NCBI RefSeq assembly: GCF_019396325.1 | Contig: NZ_JAHKRO010000006.1 | Span: forward strand, 1 to 64,000 | DNA from: Nonomuraea ceibae | GTDB taxonomy: Bacteria > Actinomycetota > Actinomycetes > Streptosporangiales > Streptosporangiaceae | Length of the DNA stretch: 64,000 nucleotides | Reading direction: 5' to 3' | Shown here: positions 7,455-13,975 of the stretch, in pieces | Numbering within the stretch: position 1 is the stretch's first letter | Layout of the letters: each line of letters begins with the position of its first letter | Position numbers and translations under genes: made by a program | The notes under the pieces: model-generated | What the model saw: only the letters and a program-made list of their open reading frames with translations | What the model was told of the DNA's origin: nothing | The model's database searches: none

Positions 7455-8000
7455 CGCTGTCTCGACAGCCTTGACGGCGGCGAGGATGCACGGGGTCGAG
7501 GTCGTGATGGAGCGGGACACCAAGTGCTCGGGGCCATAGCGCGAGTGGATCTCGGCAAGGCGCTCGGTGACGTCGAGATGGGTGCCATCCGGGCCGGTGG
7601 TCATGTCGCAGTACGTTAGGGCCTCCACCAACTCCGGACGTTCCTCGTTGAACTCTGTCGTGAGGGCGTCGAAGAGGTTGCGGTTGAGTGCCTCGTTGAC
7701 CGCGCAGGAGTGGTGCGCCACAAGGCGACACAACGTCTCATCGGCTTTGGCTACGTCGCGCAAGTAGCGTGCGCCATCGAGCGGGTGGAACCCGGTCTCG
7801 ACGAGATTCGGGGCATACCCGATGTCGTGGAGGTAGGCGGCGGCGATCAGGGTGTCGGTCTCCGCGCCGAGGATCGGCGTCAGAGATTCGGCGCGCTTGG
7901 CTACGCCCTTGGTGTGCGCCCAGCGCCGGGGCAAGGTCGGCTCCAGCAGGTGTTTGGCCAGGTCATGTGCCCAGTCAGCTTGTCCCACGCTGTTCAACAT
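7422..8000 (-). CDS. HD-domain phosphohydrolase
   Basis: The 192-aa protein has the HD metal-binding pattern: H29 (RRWAHTKGVAKRAE), H58-D59 (AAYLHDIGYAP), H96-H97 (LVAHHS) and D139 (TYCDMTT). HD proteins of this size hydrolyse phosphate esters or nucleotides. It is convergent with the NUDIX gene and overlaps its 3' end. A tandem AGACGTCC repeat lies about 40-58 bp upstream of its ATG, suggesting control by the neighbouring tandem-GntR protein. Confidence 0.85.
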   Translation of the reverse strand: MLNSVGQADWAHDLAKHLLEPTLPRRWAHTKGVAKRAESLTPILGAETDTLIAAAYLHDIGYAPNLVETGFHPLDGARYLRDVAKADETLCRLVAHHSCAVNEALNRNLFDALTTEFNEERPELVEALTYCDMTTGPDGTHLDVTERLAEIHSRYGPEHLVSRSITTSTPCILAAVKAVETALSDVRQASPG

Positions 8001-8038
8001 AACCTGGCAGCCCCGGCGCAGATCTAGGGGACGCGCTT

Positions 8039-8058
8039 GGACGTCTCAGGACGTCTCG
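8039..8058. promoter_or_regulatory. Tandem 10-bp repeat (GGACGTCTCA/GGACGTCTCG), putative operator
   Basis: GGACGTCTCA (8039-8048) is followed directly by GGACGTCTCG (8049-8058). Each unit contains the self-complementary GACGTC and the two are exactly one helical turn apart. It covers the last codons of the tandem-GntR gene and lies upstream of the HD gene. The same unit, also at a 10-bp period, recurs at 8909-8930. Confidence 0.6.
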
Positions 8059-8504
8059 CCACATTGCTTCACGAACCGTCCCCGCCCGTGCTCAGCGTGG
8101 ATCAATCCCTCCTGCTCCAGGACGCTGAGGGCTTGGCGGACGGTATTGCGAGACGCCGTGTAGCGCCGCCGGAGCGCGGCCTCGCTCGGGACAGCAGGGC
8201 CGAGCGCTCCGGATGTGATCTGAGCGCGGAGGTCATCGGCGATCTGCCGATAGCGGTACGGCTCCGCCGTACTGCCGGAGACCACGCGCCCCTTGGACGG
8301 GATGGTGACGATCAGGCCCTCGTCCTCCAGGACGGTCAGGGCGCGTCGTGCGGTGTTGCGGGCTACGCCGAACTCCGCGCACAGCTCTGCCTCGCTGGGC
8401 ATGGGGGAGCCCGCCGGGTAGACACCCTCGCTGATGCGAGCACGGAGGCGGTCGGCAATCTGGGAGTAGACCCGCCAGCCGGTCAAGATCTCAGCGGTAC
8501 GCAT
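8046..8504 (-). CDS. Tandem-duplicated GntR winged-helix protein
   Basis: The 152-aa protein is two complete GntR DNA-binding domains in a row and nothing else. Domain 1 (about 10-75) has YSQIADRLRARISEGVYPAG, FGVARNTARRAL and EDEGLIVTIPSKGRVV. Domain 2 (about 83-148) has YRQIADDLRAQITSGALGP, YTASRNTVRQAL and EQEGLIHAEHGRGRFV. Most GntR proteins have one such domain plus an effector domain. Its start overlaps the end of the upstream gene by 14 bp, forming an operon. The tandem layout mirrors the tandem DNA repeats at both ends of its operon. Confidence 0.87.
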   Translation of the reverse strand: MRTAEILTGWRVYSQIADRLRARISEGVYPAGSPMPSEAELCAEFGVARNTARRALTVLEDEGLIVTIPSKGRVVSGSTAEPYRYRQIADDLRAQITSGALGPAVPSEAALRRRYTASRNTVRQALSVLEQEGLIHAEHGRGRFVKQCGETS

Positions 8505-8841
8505 CGGCAATCTTGCTGAGGTCGATGCCGAGTTCTCCTTGGTCGCCCTCGCGCCAGCCGTCCCGAGCTGCCTCCGTGATGCGGTCAGCCGCCGCAGGCA
8601 ACCGGAGGAACGAGACCCGTTCGTTCTGCTGATCCCCCCAGTAGAACCAGCAGAACGGCAGGTGCGCGAAGATCCATCGCAACCGGCCTTGGCTGTCGGT
8701 GACTTCAAGTGCGGGCCGCCCATCGGTCGTCACGCCCAGGACGACCGGCACGTCTCGTTCGGTGAGTTCTTGGCGAAGACCGGTGAGCAGCTCCTGTGCG
8801 TAGGCGCGTTGCCGCTCCTTGATGATCTGCCTTCCCTGCAT
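8491..8841 (-). CDS. Hypothetical protein, 116 aa, co-transcribed with the tandem GntR gene
   Basis: A soluble protein (MQGRQIIKERQRAYAQELL..., then LEVTDSQGRLRWIFAHLPFC). The centre is beta-rich, with an aromatic WFYWGD segment. I chose the ATG at 8841 because GGAGGG lies just upstream; an earlier in-frame start at 8904 would reach into the promoter repeat region. It overlaps the tandem GntR gene by 14 bp. I do not recognise the family. Confidence 0.72.
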   Translation of the reverse strand: MQGRQIIKERQRAYAQELLTGLRQELTERDVPVVLGVTTDGRPALEVTDSQGRLRWIFAHLPFCWFYWGDQQNERVSFLRLPAAADRITEAARDGWREGDQGELGIDLSKIADAYR

Positions 8842-8908
8842 CCGTGTCCCTCCGTTCGCTTGTGTGCCTTGAGGGTCACGCAGGGTCGAGGGCCGGGATA
8901 CCACGACT

Positions 8909-8928
8909 TAGGGACGTCTAGGGACGTC
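8909..8928. promoter_or_regulatory. Tandem 10-bp repeat (TAGGGACGTC x2), putative divergent operator
   Basis: TAGGGACGTC occurs at 8909-8918 and again at 8919-8928 with no spacer, followed by TCG. On the - strand it reads AGACGTCCCT twice, sharing AGACGTCC and the 10-bp period with 8039-8058. It lies between the leftward 8841-8046 operon (68 bp from its ATG) and the rightward DUF5919 copy 2 (49 bp from its ATG), where a divergent operator would be expected. Confidence 0.65.
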
Positions 8929-8977
8929 TCGTGTTAGCTTCGCAGATAGAGGTGGTTCTGCGGGAGGAGCAGGGCGG

Positions 8978-9706
8978 ATGAACCAGCGCTTGCACCAGGC
9001 CATGGCGGTTGCCCGTCTCCAGGCGGTGGACGTGGCGGCCCGGCTGGCCGTTGACCCCAAGACTGTGGAGCGCTGGATCAGAGGACGGGTTCCGTACCCG
9101 CGTCATCGGTGGGCTGTCGCTGATCTTCTTCGCGTAGACGAGGCCGACCTATGGCCAGACGTCGAGGGCGGGAGGCGGCCGCTCTGTGGAGAGATCCGCG
9201 CGGTCTACCGGCACAGGCACGAGGTCCCCCGAGTTGTGTGGCATGAACTCTTTGGGAGCGCGCAAGAGGAGATTGGCATCCTCACCTACAGCGGCTTGTT
9301 TCTTGCCGAGGACCCTGCCGTCATGCGGACGATCGGAGAACGGGCACGGGCAGGCGTGCGAGTGCGAATCCTCCTTGGGGACTCAGCAAGCGCGGAAGTA
9401 GCCGCGAGGGGGATCGACGAGTGCATCGGTCCGGAGGTCATGGCGGCCAGGACCAAGAACGCTCTTGCGCTCTTCCGGCCTTTGGTTGAGGTGCCCGGTG
9501 TGGAGCTCCGGGTGCATCGGACGGTCCTCTACAACTCGATCTACCGTGCTGATAGACAGCTCATGGTCAACACACATGCCTACGCAGTTCCAGCAGCCAA
9601 GGCCCCGGTGACACACTTCCGCATCCAGGAGCCGGAGGGAGCCGCAGCCGTCTACGCAAGCAGCTTTGAGCGCGTCTGGACTGGCGCGGAGCCCGTGACA
9701 GGCTGA
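8978..9706 (+). CDS. HTH protein with C-terminal DUF5919/PLD-like domain (copy 2)
   Basis: A 242-aa paralogue of the protein at 6235-6975 with the same order: helix-turn-helix (about 8-58, RLQAVDVAARLAVDPKTVER) and a DUF5919-like part (EEIGILTYSGLFLAEDPAV, VRVRILLGDSASAEVA, HRTVLYNSIYRADRQLMVNT). A strong GGGAGGAG ribosome site precedes the start. Unlike copy 1 it has no NUDIX partner directly downstream. The tandem repeat at 8909-8928 lies in its promoter. The two copies have diverged enough that they may bind different sites. Confidence 0.82.
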   Translation: MNQRLHQAMAVARLQAVDVAARLAVDPKTVERWIRGRVPYPRHRWAVADLLRVDEADLWPDVEGGRRPLCGEIRAVYRHRHEVPRVVWHELFGSAQEEIGILTYSGLFLAEDPAVMRTIGERARAGVRVRILLGDSASAEVAARGIDECIGPEVMAARTKNALALFRPLVEVPGVELRVHRTVLYNSIYRADRQLMVNTHAYAVPAAKAPVTHFRIQEPEGAAAVYASSFERVWTGAEPVTG

Positions 9707-10247
9707 CCCCGCTGCAAGTGAAAGCAACTTTTCTGTACGTCATTAAAGCCGGTCCGCCTGCGGCGGCCCGGCGCGCGTCTGGCGGTCTGCTGGCCGCGCT
9801 GCGGCTCTCCGGCCGGTCGCGGCCAGCACCGCCCACGCGCGCTGTCCGACGCAGATACCGGCTACGTCGATCGAAGTACTTCACAGGGCCAGGCGGCAGG
9901 CATCCCGGTTGTGCCACTGAAGGTCAGAACATGCCTTCGGCGAGGATCTCCGGCCCCAAGGTGATCATTTCGCGGGACTGGGCGTGTGGAGTGGTTGCGG
10001 TGGAAGCCTGATCGCCTCGCACACCATCGACCCAGGCAAGCCCAGCAGACCGGCTCCTCCGTATCAAGCCCGGCTGTGACCGCAGGACAACAGATGATCG
10101 TGGAAGTGTGATCCGTGAATGTACACGCGAAGCCGAGCTTGACACTCCGTCCCCGGTCCGCTGCCGCTTCGCGGTGGGTCGACGGCGTACGAGGTGATCA
10201 GGCAGGGGGAGCTGTGGGGGCGGCCCCGACCCAGGGATGATGCTGGT
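9707..10247. other. Gene-poor 540-bp stretch inside the AICE
   Basis: I see no convincing gene. A very GC-rich segment with short self-complementary blocks (about 9750-9840, CCGCCTGCGGCGG and GGCCGCGCTGCGG) is followed by more AT-balanced DNA. A leftward frame ending at 9924 (...EMITLGPEILAEGMF) may be the degraded C-terminus of an older gene. The position, with hairpin-rich DNA between gene blocks, would suit a cis-acting transfer or replication site, but I found no clear repeated 8-mer array of the TraB-recognition kind. Confidence 0.4.
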
Positions 10248-10709
10248 GTGCTGATTCGTATCGAGGCGAGCGATCTGCCAGGTCGGCAGTGTGGGCAGGC
10301 CCCGGGATTTCCGGGCTACAGCAATATCCACGTCGGTGTGCAGCGCCGGGGGCGTCCCGACGAGTTGCTCCAGCTGTATCCGGGTGATGCTCCATCGGCG
10401 GTGTGGGAGTTGGCGGCCAAGGCGACTCGCAACGGGGCCGGGTGGGACCTTCTTGGCCCGTACGTGCAGGGCGGGCCGGGCGGTCGGTTCGTGTATCTGT
10501 CATGGGGGACGGTCGATGAGGCCGGGGCGTTCACGATGTTTCGGCGGGCGAAGCTGTGGTTCGACGGCATCCCCGCGAGCGTGCTGGAGGCGGCGGTTGA
10601 GCATGGCGGATTGGTGGCGCGGCTGAGCTTGACGGACTCTCGCGGTCAGCCGCTGTGCGCGGCGGTTCGTCCGCCGTTGGTGGAGTGGTCCGCACTGCCT
10701 TCCTCATGA
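10248..10709 (+). CDS. DUF5990 family protein
   Basis: A 153-aa protein. The run LIRIEASDLPGRQCG, then NIHVGVQRRGRPDELLQLYP, GPYVQGGPGGRFVYLSWGTV and FTMFRRAKLWFDG is the signature I associate with DUF5990, a small soluble family common in actinomycetes. I chose the GTG at 10248 because the family starts there with an immediate beta-strand; an ATG at 10194 would add 18 residues. Its 3' end overlaps the convergent MerR gene by 64 bp. No function is known. Confidence 0.78.
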   Translation: MLIRIEASDLPGRQCGQAPGFPGYSNIHVGVQRRGRPDELLQLYPGDAPSAVWELAAKATRNGAGWDLLGPYVQGGPGGRFVYLSWGTVDEAGAFTMFRRAKLWFDGIPASVLEAAVEHGGLVARLSLTDSRGQPLCAAVRPPLVEWSALPSS

Positions 10710-11134
10710 CCTCCGACCTTGGGTTGGGTGCTGGATCCGGGATTGGTGAGGATGCTGCACACATCCTTGCTGGCACAGCGGGTCGGATCGGTGGCGTCGG
10801 CGCGGCGCTTGAGTCGTCGGAGGGCGTCCCGTGCTTGGGCGAGTTCTGCAAGGCGCTGTTCGATCTGGACGAGGTGCTGGTCAATCAGGTCGGTGACGTG
10901 GTTGCACGGGGCGCGGCCGCTGTCGCGGATCGCCAGGACGCTCCTGATTTCAGCGAGGGTGAGTCCTGCGGCTTGCGCATCGCGGATGAAACCCAGCCGG
11001 TCAGCGGCTTCGGCCGGGTAGTCGCGGTAGCCGGTCGAGGTGCGAGGCGGGGCGGGCATCAGGCCAGCCTCCTCGTAGAACCGGATGGTTTTCGCGCTGA
11101 CTCCGGCATGTTCGGCGAGTGCTCCTATGCGCAT
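10646..11134 (-). CDS. MerR-family heavy-metal-responsive regulator
   Basis: The 162-aa protein has a MerR winged helix (1-70: MRIGALAEHAGVSAKTIRFY, TGYRDYPAEAADRLGFI), the dimerisation helix (about 80-112) and metal-ligand cysteines C77 (APCNHV), C120 and C126. The arrangement is that of metal-sensing MerR proteins; mercury is inferred from the divergent merB-like gene. A C-terminal tail after about 130 is longer than usual and partly overlaps the DUF5990 gene. It is divergent from merB across a 19-bp-spacer promoter. Confidence 0.88.
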   Translation of the reverse strand: MRIGALAEHAGVSAKTIRFYEEAGLMPAPPRTSTGYRDYPAEAADRLGFIRDAQAAGLTLAEIRSVLAIRDSGRAPCNHVTDLIDQHLVQIEQRLAELAQARDALRRLKRRADATDPTRCASKDVCSILTNPGSSTQPKVGGHEEGSADHSTNGGRTAAHSG

Positions 11135-11149
11135 CCTTCGACTCTACGC

Positions 11150-11180
11150 TTGACCTTCCAGTGCACTGGAACCCTTACCG
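11150..11180 (+). promoter_or_regulatory. MerR-type promoter with 19-bp spacer and 16-bp palindrome
   Basis: TTGACC (11150-11155) serves as -35. The spacer 11156-11174 is 19 bp and contains the perfect palindrome TTCCAGTGCACTGGAA (11156-11171). TTACCG (11175-11180) serves as a weak -10. An overlong spacer occupied by a dyad is the hallmark of promoters that MerR proteins activate by untwisting DNA. It drives the merB-like gene whose ATG is at 11223. Confidence 0.85.
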
Positions 11181-11222
11181 TCCAAGGTGAGCGTAAATGC
11201 CGTCCAGGACCAGGAGGCGACC

Positions 11223-12245
11223 ATGCTGGAGCTGACCATGCTGACCGTGCCCGACTGCCCGAACGAGGCAGTGTTGCGGGAACGACTCGTCCATGCCCTC
11301 ACCGACCACCCAGAGGCGCAGATAACTACACACGTGATCGACAACCAGGCCGACGCGGCTCGTTGGGGTATGCATGGGTCTCCGACCCTGCTGATCAATG
11401 GGGTAGACGTCTTTGCCGCGCCGAACACCCCGGCCAGCGTCTCATGTCGCCTCTACCGAGATGAGTCAGGGCCGACCGGCGGCGCTCCCTCGGTGGTCGC
11501 GCTGCGGGAGGCTCTGCGTCACGCCGTCGATACTCCGATCCCTGCTGCGCTCGCTCAGGCAGCCGGCCGCGCCGGGCTCGGCAGGGTCGCTCCCGTGGAA
11601 GGCGGCTTGCGGGCGGTGCATCAGCGTGTCCTGAGGGCTTTTGTCGAGACCGGCCAGCCGCCTGCTCAGAAGGATCTCGACCAGGCCGCAGCGCCGTACG
11701 GGAGTAGCGGCTCCGAGGTGATGGCTCAGCTCCATGCGGCTGACTTCCTGCGCTTGGACCATAGTGGTGTGATCGTCGCCGCCTATCCGTTCTCCCCGAC
11801 TCCGACCCTGCACCGGGTGCAGATCAGCGGGGGTCCCGAGGTCTACTCCATGTGCGCTATCGACGCACTGGGTATCGCCGCGATGATCGGTCGGGACGTC
11901 ACGATTCATGCCACCGAGCCCGGTACCGGCCAGGCGATCACTGTCACGGTTTCTGCGCAGGGTGACCAGGTGGAGTGGAAACCGGGCTCTGCTGTGGTCT
12001 TCTACGGCCAGCAGGAAGATGCAGCCTGCTGTGAGACCTGTCCGCCCGAGTCGAGCGCTGACACTTCGGTGCCATCGGTGGCAGCGGACGTCTGTTGCGG
12101 CTACATCAACTTCTTCACCGACGCCGCAGCCGCCCAGGCGTGGAGCACGTCGCACCCGCAGGTGGCAGGGCAGATGCTTGCCCAGCGTCAGGCGTGGGAG
12201 ATCGGCGTGCATATCTTCGGCCCGCTCCTCCGGCCGTTCGACTAG
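11223..12245 (+). CDS. merB: Alkylmercury lyase (MerB) with N-terminal thioredoxin-like domain
   Basis: A 340-aa fusion. Residues 1-90 look thioredoxin-like (MLELTMLTVPDCPNEAVLRE, GSPTLLINGVDVF) but with one cysteine, PDCPN, in place of CxxC. Residues 115-340 are MerB. C211 and D214 (YSMCAIDALG) and C291/C292 (CCGYINFF) match the catalytic Cys96, Asp99 and Cys159 of the plasmid R831b enzyme. The reaction is protonolysis of the carbon-mercury bond. A strong AGGAGG site precedes the ATG. No merA or mer transporter is present in the element. Extra cysteine pairs at 269-273 (CCETC) may help move Hg(II). Confidence 0.85.
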   Translation: MLELTMLTVPDCPNEAVLRERLVHALTDHPEAQITTHVIDNQADAARWGMHGSPTLLINGVDVFAAPNTPASVSCRLYRDESGPTGGAPSVVALREALRHAVDTPIPAALAQAAGRAGLGRVAPVEGGLRAVHQRVLRAFVETGQPPAQKDLDQAAAPYGSSGSEVMAQLHAADFLRLDHSGVIVAAYPFSPTPTLHRVQISGGPEVYSMCAIDALGIAAMIGRDVTIHATEPGTGQAITVTVSAQGDQVEWKPGSAVVFYGQQEDAACCETCPPESSADTSVPSVAADVCCGYINFFTDAAAAQAWSTSHPQVAGQMLAQRQAWEIGVHIFGPLLRPFD

Positions 12246-12253
12246 CCCAGATT

Positions 12254-12300
12254 CGACAATTGGGGATTGTCGCCTTCAATTCGACAATTTAGGGTTGTCG
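12254..12300. promoter_or_regulatory. Two 19-bp palindromes abutting the start codon of the HTH-Clp_N gene
   Basis: CGACAATTGGGGATTGTCG (12254-12272) and CGACAATTTAGGGTTGTCG (12282-12300) are two near-perfect inverted repeats with 28 bp between centres. The second ends one base before the ATG at 12302, leaving no room for a normal ribosome site. The transcript may therefore be leaderless or have a very short leader, with the operators covering the whole promoter. Confidence 0.75.
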
Positions 12301-12301
12301 T

Positions 12302-13186
12302 ATGGCTGAGGTGAACCTGCGCGAGCTAATCACTGCCGTACAAGAACGCGCTGACGGTGATGATCCGCTCGCGCTCCTGCAAGCGGCAGTCACCGTCGCT
12401 GGGGAAACCGCCGCCCTTGCCGACGACCTGATCGAGCACTTCGTGGGCGCCGCACGCGCGGCGAACGTCTCCTGGACGCTGATCGGCGAACGGCTCGGGG
12501 TGTCCAAGCAAGCAGCTCGGCAGAAGTTCGCTCACCGGCTAGAAGTCAGCGATCTACTGGGCGAGGCCGCCGAGCACATAATGATGGGGCCGCGCCTTTC
12601 TGCCTGCCTACAGGCGGCCCAGGCCGCAGCAGACGCCGACGACAGCGTGCCAGGCACACAGCACCTACTCCTCGGACTGCTCCATGTGGGTGTGGCCGCA
12701 AACATCCTGGACCAGCTCGGAGTTACCCGCGAGAAGGTACGCGAGGCCAACGCCCGCTTGTTCGAGCCCACGATGATCCTCGGCGAGGACGGGCACGAGC
12801 GCCGCGTAGTGGGCGACGGCGAGGCTGATGATGTCATGCACCACGCACGCCGTTTGGCCGCGCGTCGAGGTCAGTCACAGTATCGCTCCGAGCATGTCCT
12901 GTTCTGTCTCGCCACGGACCCCGGATCGTCGGCTCGACGAGTCCTGAATGACCTCGGGGTAGACGTTGCAAGGATCAAGAAGGAGATGGAGGAGTGGATT
13001 CCGCCGGTCCAACGCAGGCACCGGCGGATCGGTAAGGCCAAGGGGCCGGATCGCGCATGCTCGTTCTGCGGCTGCAAGGACCTTGGACCTCTGGTTGCCG
13101 GTCCTGGAGTGTGGATCTGTGGCAGTTGTGTCCACACGGCCATGGACATCCTCCGTGCCCAGCCCCAGGGACTGCGAACCGGCTGA
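12302..13186 (+). CDS. HTH - Clp_N repeat - ClpX-type zinc finger protein
   Basis: A 294-aa protein with three parts. Residues about 35-80 contain a helix-turn-helix (VSWTLIGERLGVSKQAARQ). Residues about 95-150 and 175-235 are two Clp N-terminal repeats (GTQHLLLGLLHVG; RSEHVLFCLATDP). Residues about 252-280 form a ClpX-type zinc finger (CSFCGCKDLGP, then ICGSC). There is no AAA+ ATPase. Clp_N and the ClpX finger normally receive substrates or adaptors for Clp proteases, so this looks like a DNA-binding adaptor or sensor. Two palindromes touch its start codon, implying autoregulation. Confidence 0.82.
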   Translation: MAEVNLRELITAVQERADGDDPLALLQAAVTVAGETAALADDLIEHFVGAARAANVSWTLIGERLGVSKQAARQKFAHRLEVSDLLGEAAEHIMMGPRLSACLQAAQAAADADDSVPGTQHLLLGLLHVGVAANILDQLGVTREKVREANARLFEPTMILGEDGHERRVVGDGEADDVMHHARRLAARRGQSQYRSEHVLFCLATDPGSSARRVLNDLGVDVARIKKEMEEWIPPVQRRHRRIGKAKGPDRACSFCGCKDLGPLVAGPGVWICGSCVHTAMDILRAQPQGLRTG

Positions 13187-13205
13187 AGATCACCCGGCGA
13201 GGCGT

Positions 13206-13667
13206 TCAGCGGTTGTTCAACAGCATCCGACAGTACGGCGCGCGGAAGTCGGAGAACCGAGAGCAGAAGTCCCGCGCAGGGTGCCCAGGGGTTGTGGATC
13301 GAGGCTTGGGTCGTGGCGGTTGCTGATCTCGGGAGCGCGGAATGACGGTCGTTTTGCGCTTCCGTGCTCGCCGCTCAGCGTTCGGGCTGCCTGACGGGGA
13401 AGGGCTCGCGACGGGCGTGGACGGGGATGGAAGGGGCGAGGCCGACGACGTCGGGGGAGAAGCCGATCCAGCTGGCTTTACTGCGGTCGTGGACGATGAG
13501 GTATCGGAGGTGAGCAGCGCTCCGGCTCCGAAGCCAGTGAACAAAGCTGATGCTGCGAGGACCACGGCCAGGCGCTTCGGTACCCCGTTCGCTACCCTCC
13601 TGATCCAGGGCGGGCGCGGGCTGCTTCGGACGAAGGTCATTGGTGGCAAGTCGCGGTCCTGTGACAC
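13206..13667 (-). CDS. Small membrane-anchored protein with Ser/Pro-rich linker
   Basis: The 153-aa product has a basic N-terminus, one transmembrane segment (about 32-54, RLAVVLAASALFTGFGAGAL), a Ser/Pro-rich linker and a conserved-looking end with two cysteines (DFCSRFSDFRAPYCRMLL). The start is the GTG at 13667, preceded by a run of G residues at ribosome-site distance; an ATG at 13640 is the alternative. The two C-terminal cysteines probably form a disulphide outside the membrane. It is the last gene before attR; I do not recognise the family. Confidence 0.7.
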   Translation of the reverse strand: MSQDRDLPPMTFVRSSPRPPWIRRVANGVPKRLAVVLAASALFTGFGAGALLTSDTSSSTTAVKPAGSASPPTSSASPLPSPSTPVASPSPSGSPNAERRARKRKTTVIPRSRDQQPPRPKPRSTTPGHPARDFCSRFSDFRAPYCRMLLNNR

Positions 13668-13810
13668 TCAGCCCCCTTCGGTCACTCTCCGTGGCAGCGT
13701 AGCCAGTTCGGGGCGAGGAGGGGTCTGTGGTTCGCGAAGTTCGGGCCATCCCGACCGGGCGATCTTGCTAACGCCGGTGCTAACAACGCCCCAGAACGCT
13801 GGTGGACGGG

Positions 13811-13886
13811 CATGGACTGTGATCATGCAAATTTGGCCCCTGAGCTGGAGCGGAAGGCCCGCATGGACGGTTCTGGACGATCATGC
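13811..13886. repeat. Direct repeat pair beside attR, candidate integrase arm sites
   Basis: CATGGACTGTGATCATGC (13811-13828) recurs as CATGGAC...GATCATGC with a longer centre (13862-13886), ending 6 bp before the attachment core. Short repeats next to an att core are typical of arm-type binding sites for tyrosine integrases or Xis. The assignment rests on position and repetition only. Confidence 0.45.
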
Positions 13887-13891
13887 GGAAT

Positions 13892-13936
13892 CTCGTAATG
13901 AAGGGGTCTGGGGTTCGAATCCCCAAGGCGGCTCCA
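13892..13936 (+). other. attR: 3' half of tRNA-Thr(CGT)
   Basis: From 13892 the sequence reads CTCGTAA (a seven-base anticodon loop with anticodon CGT), TGAAG, the T arm TGGGG-TTCGAAT-CCCCA, then AGGCGGC, T and CCA. This is the 3' half of a threonine tRNA. The bases just left of the loop (GGAAT) cannot pair with the 3' anticodon stem (TGAAG), so identity to the tRNA begins at the anticodon loop, the usual crossover point for integrases that use tRNA genes. The intact copy should be at the left end outside the window. Confidence 0.88.
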
Positions 13937-13939
13937 GGT

Positions 13940-13975
13940 CAAAGGCCCTTCCGGATGATCCGGGAGGGCCTTTTG
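13940..13975 (+). terminator. Rho-independent terminator of the original tRNA-Thr gene
   Basis: AAAGGCCCTTCCGG, a short ATGA-type loop and TCCGGGAGGGCC followed by TTTT form a strong hairpin with a U-tract directly after the tRNA 3' end. It marks the first chromosomal DNA to the right of the element. Confidence 0.85.

Larger units (their letters stand above)
1..13936. mobile_element. AICE (pSAM2-like integrative conjugative element), left end outside the window
   Basis: The block holds the full AICE toolkit: RepSA-type initiator, excisionase, tyrosine integrase, FtsK/TraB-type translocase, DUF2637 membrane protein and a GntR repressor divergent from the transfer/replication operon. The right edge is set by the 3' half of a tRNA-Thr gene at 13892-13936, followed by that tRNA's own terminator. 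Base composition is visibly less GC-rich than in the flanking chromosome. The integrase lies at the left and is interrupted by an insertion sequence, so the left attachment site and the intact tRNA-Thr should lie left of base 1. The extent is inferred from gene content and the single visible att site. Confidence 0.88.

Noticed and set aside
9718..10011. Possible 97-aa gene on the + strand, and a 135-aa frame on the - strand (9924-10331)
   Set aside because: The composition is Arg/Pro/Gly-rich, there is no ribosome site and no recognisable domain. The - frame might be a relic end, but I cannot support it as a gene.
13719..13735. AGGGGTCTGTGGTTCG, resembling the T arm of the attR tRNA fragment
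   Set aside because: Only about 15 of 16 bases match and the acceptor stem and loop pairing are absent, so it is probably chance in GC-rich DNA rather than a second att site.
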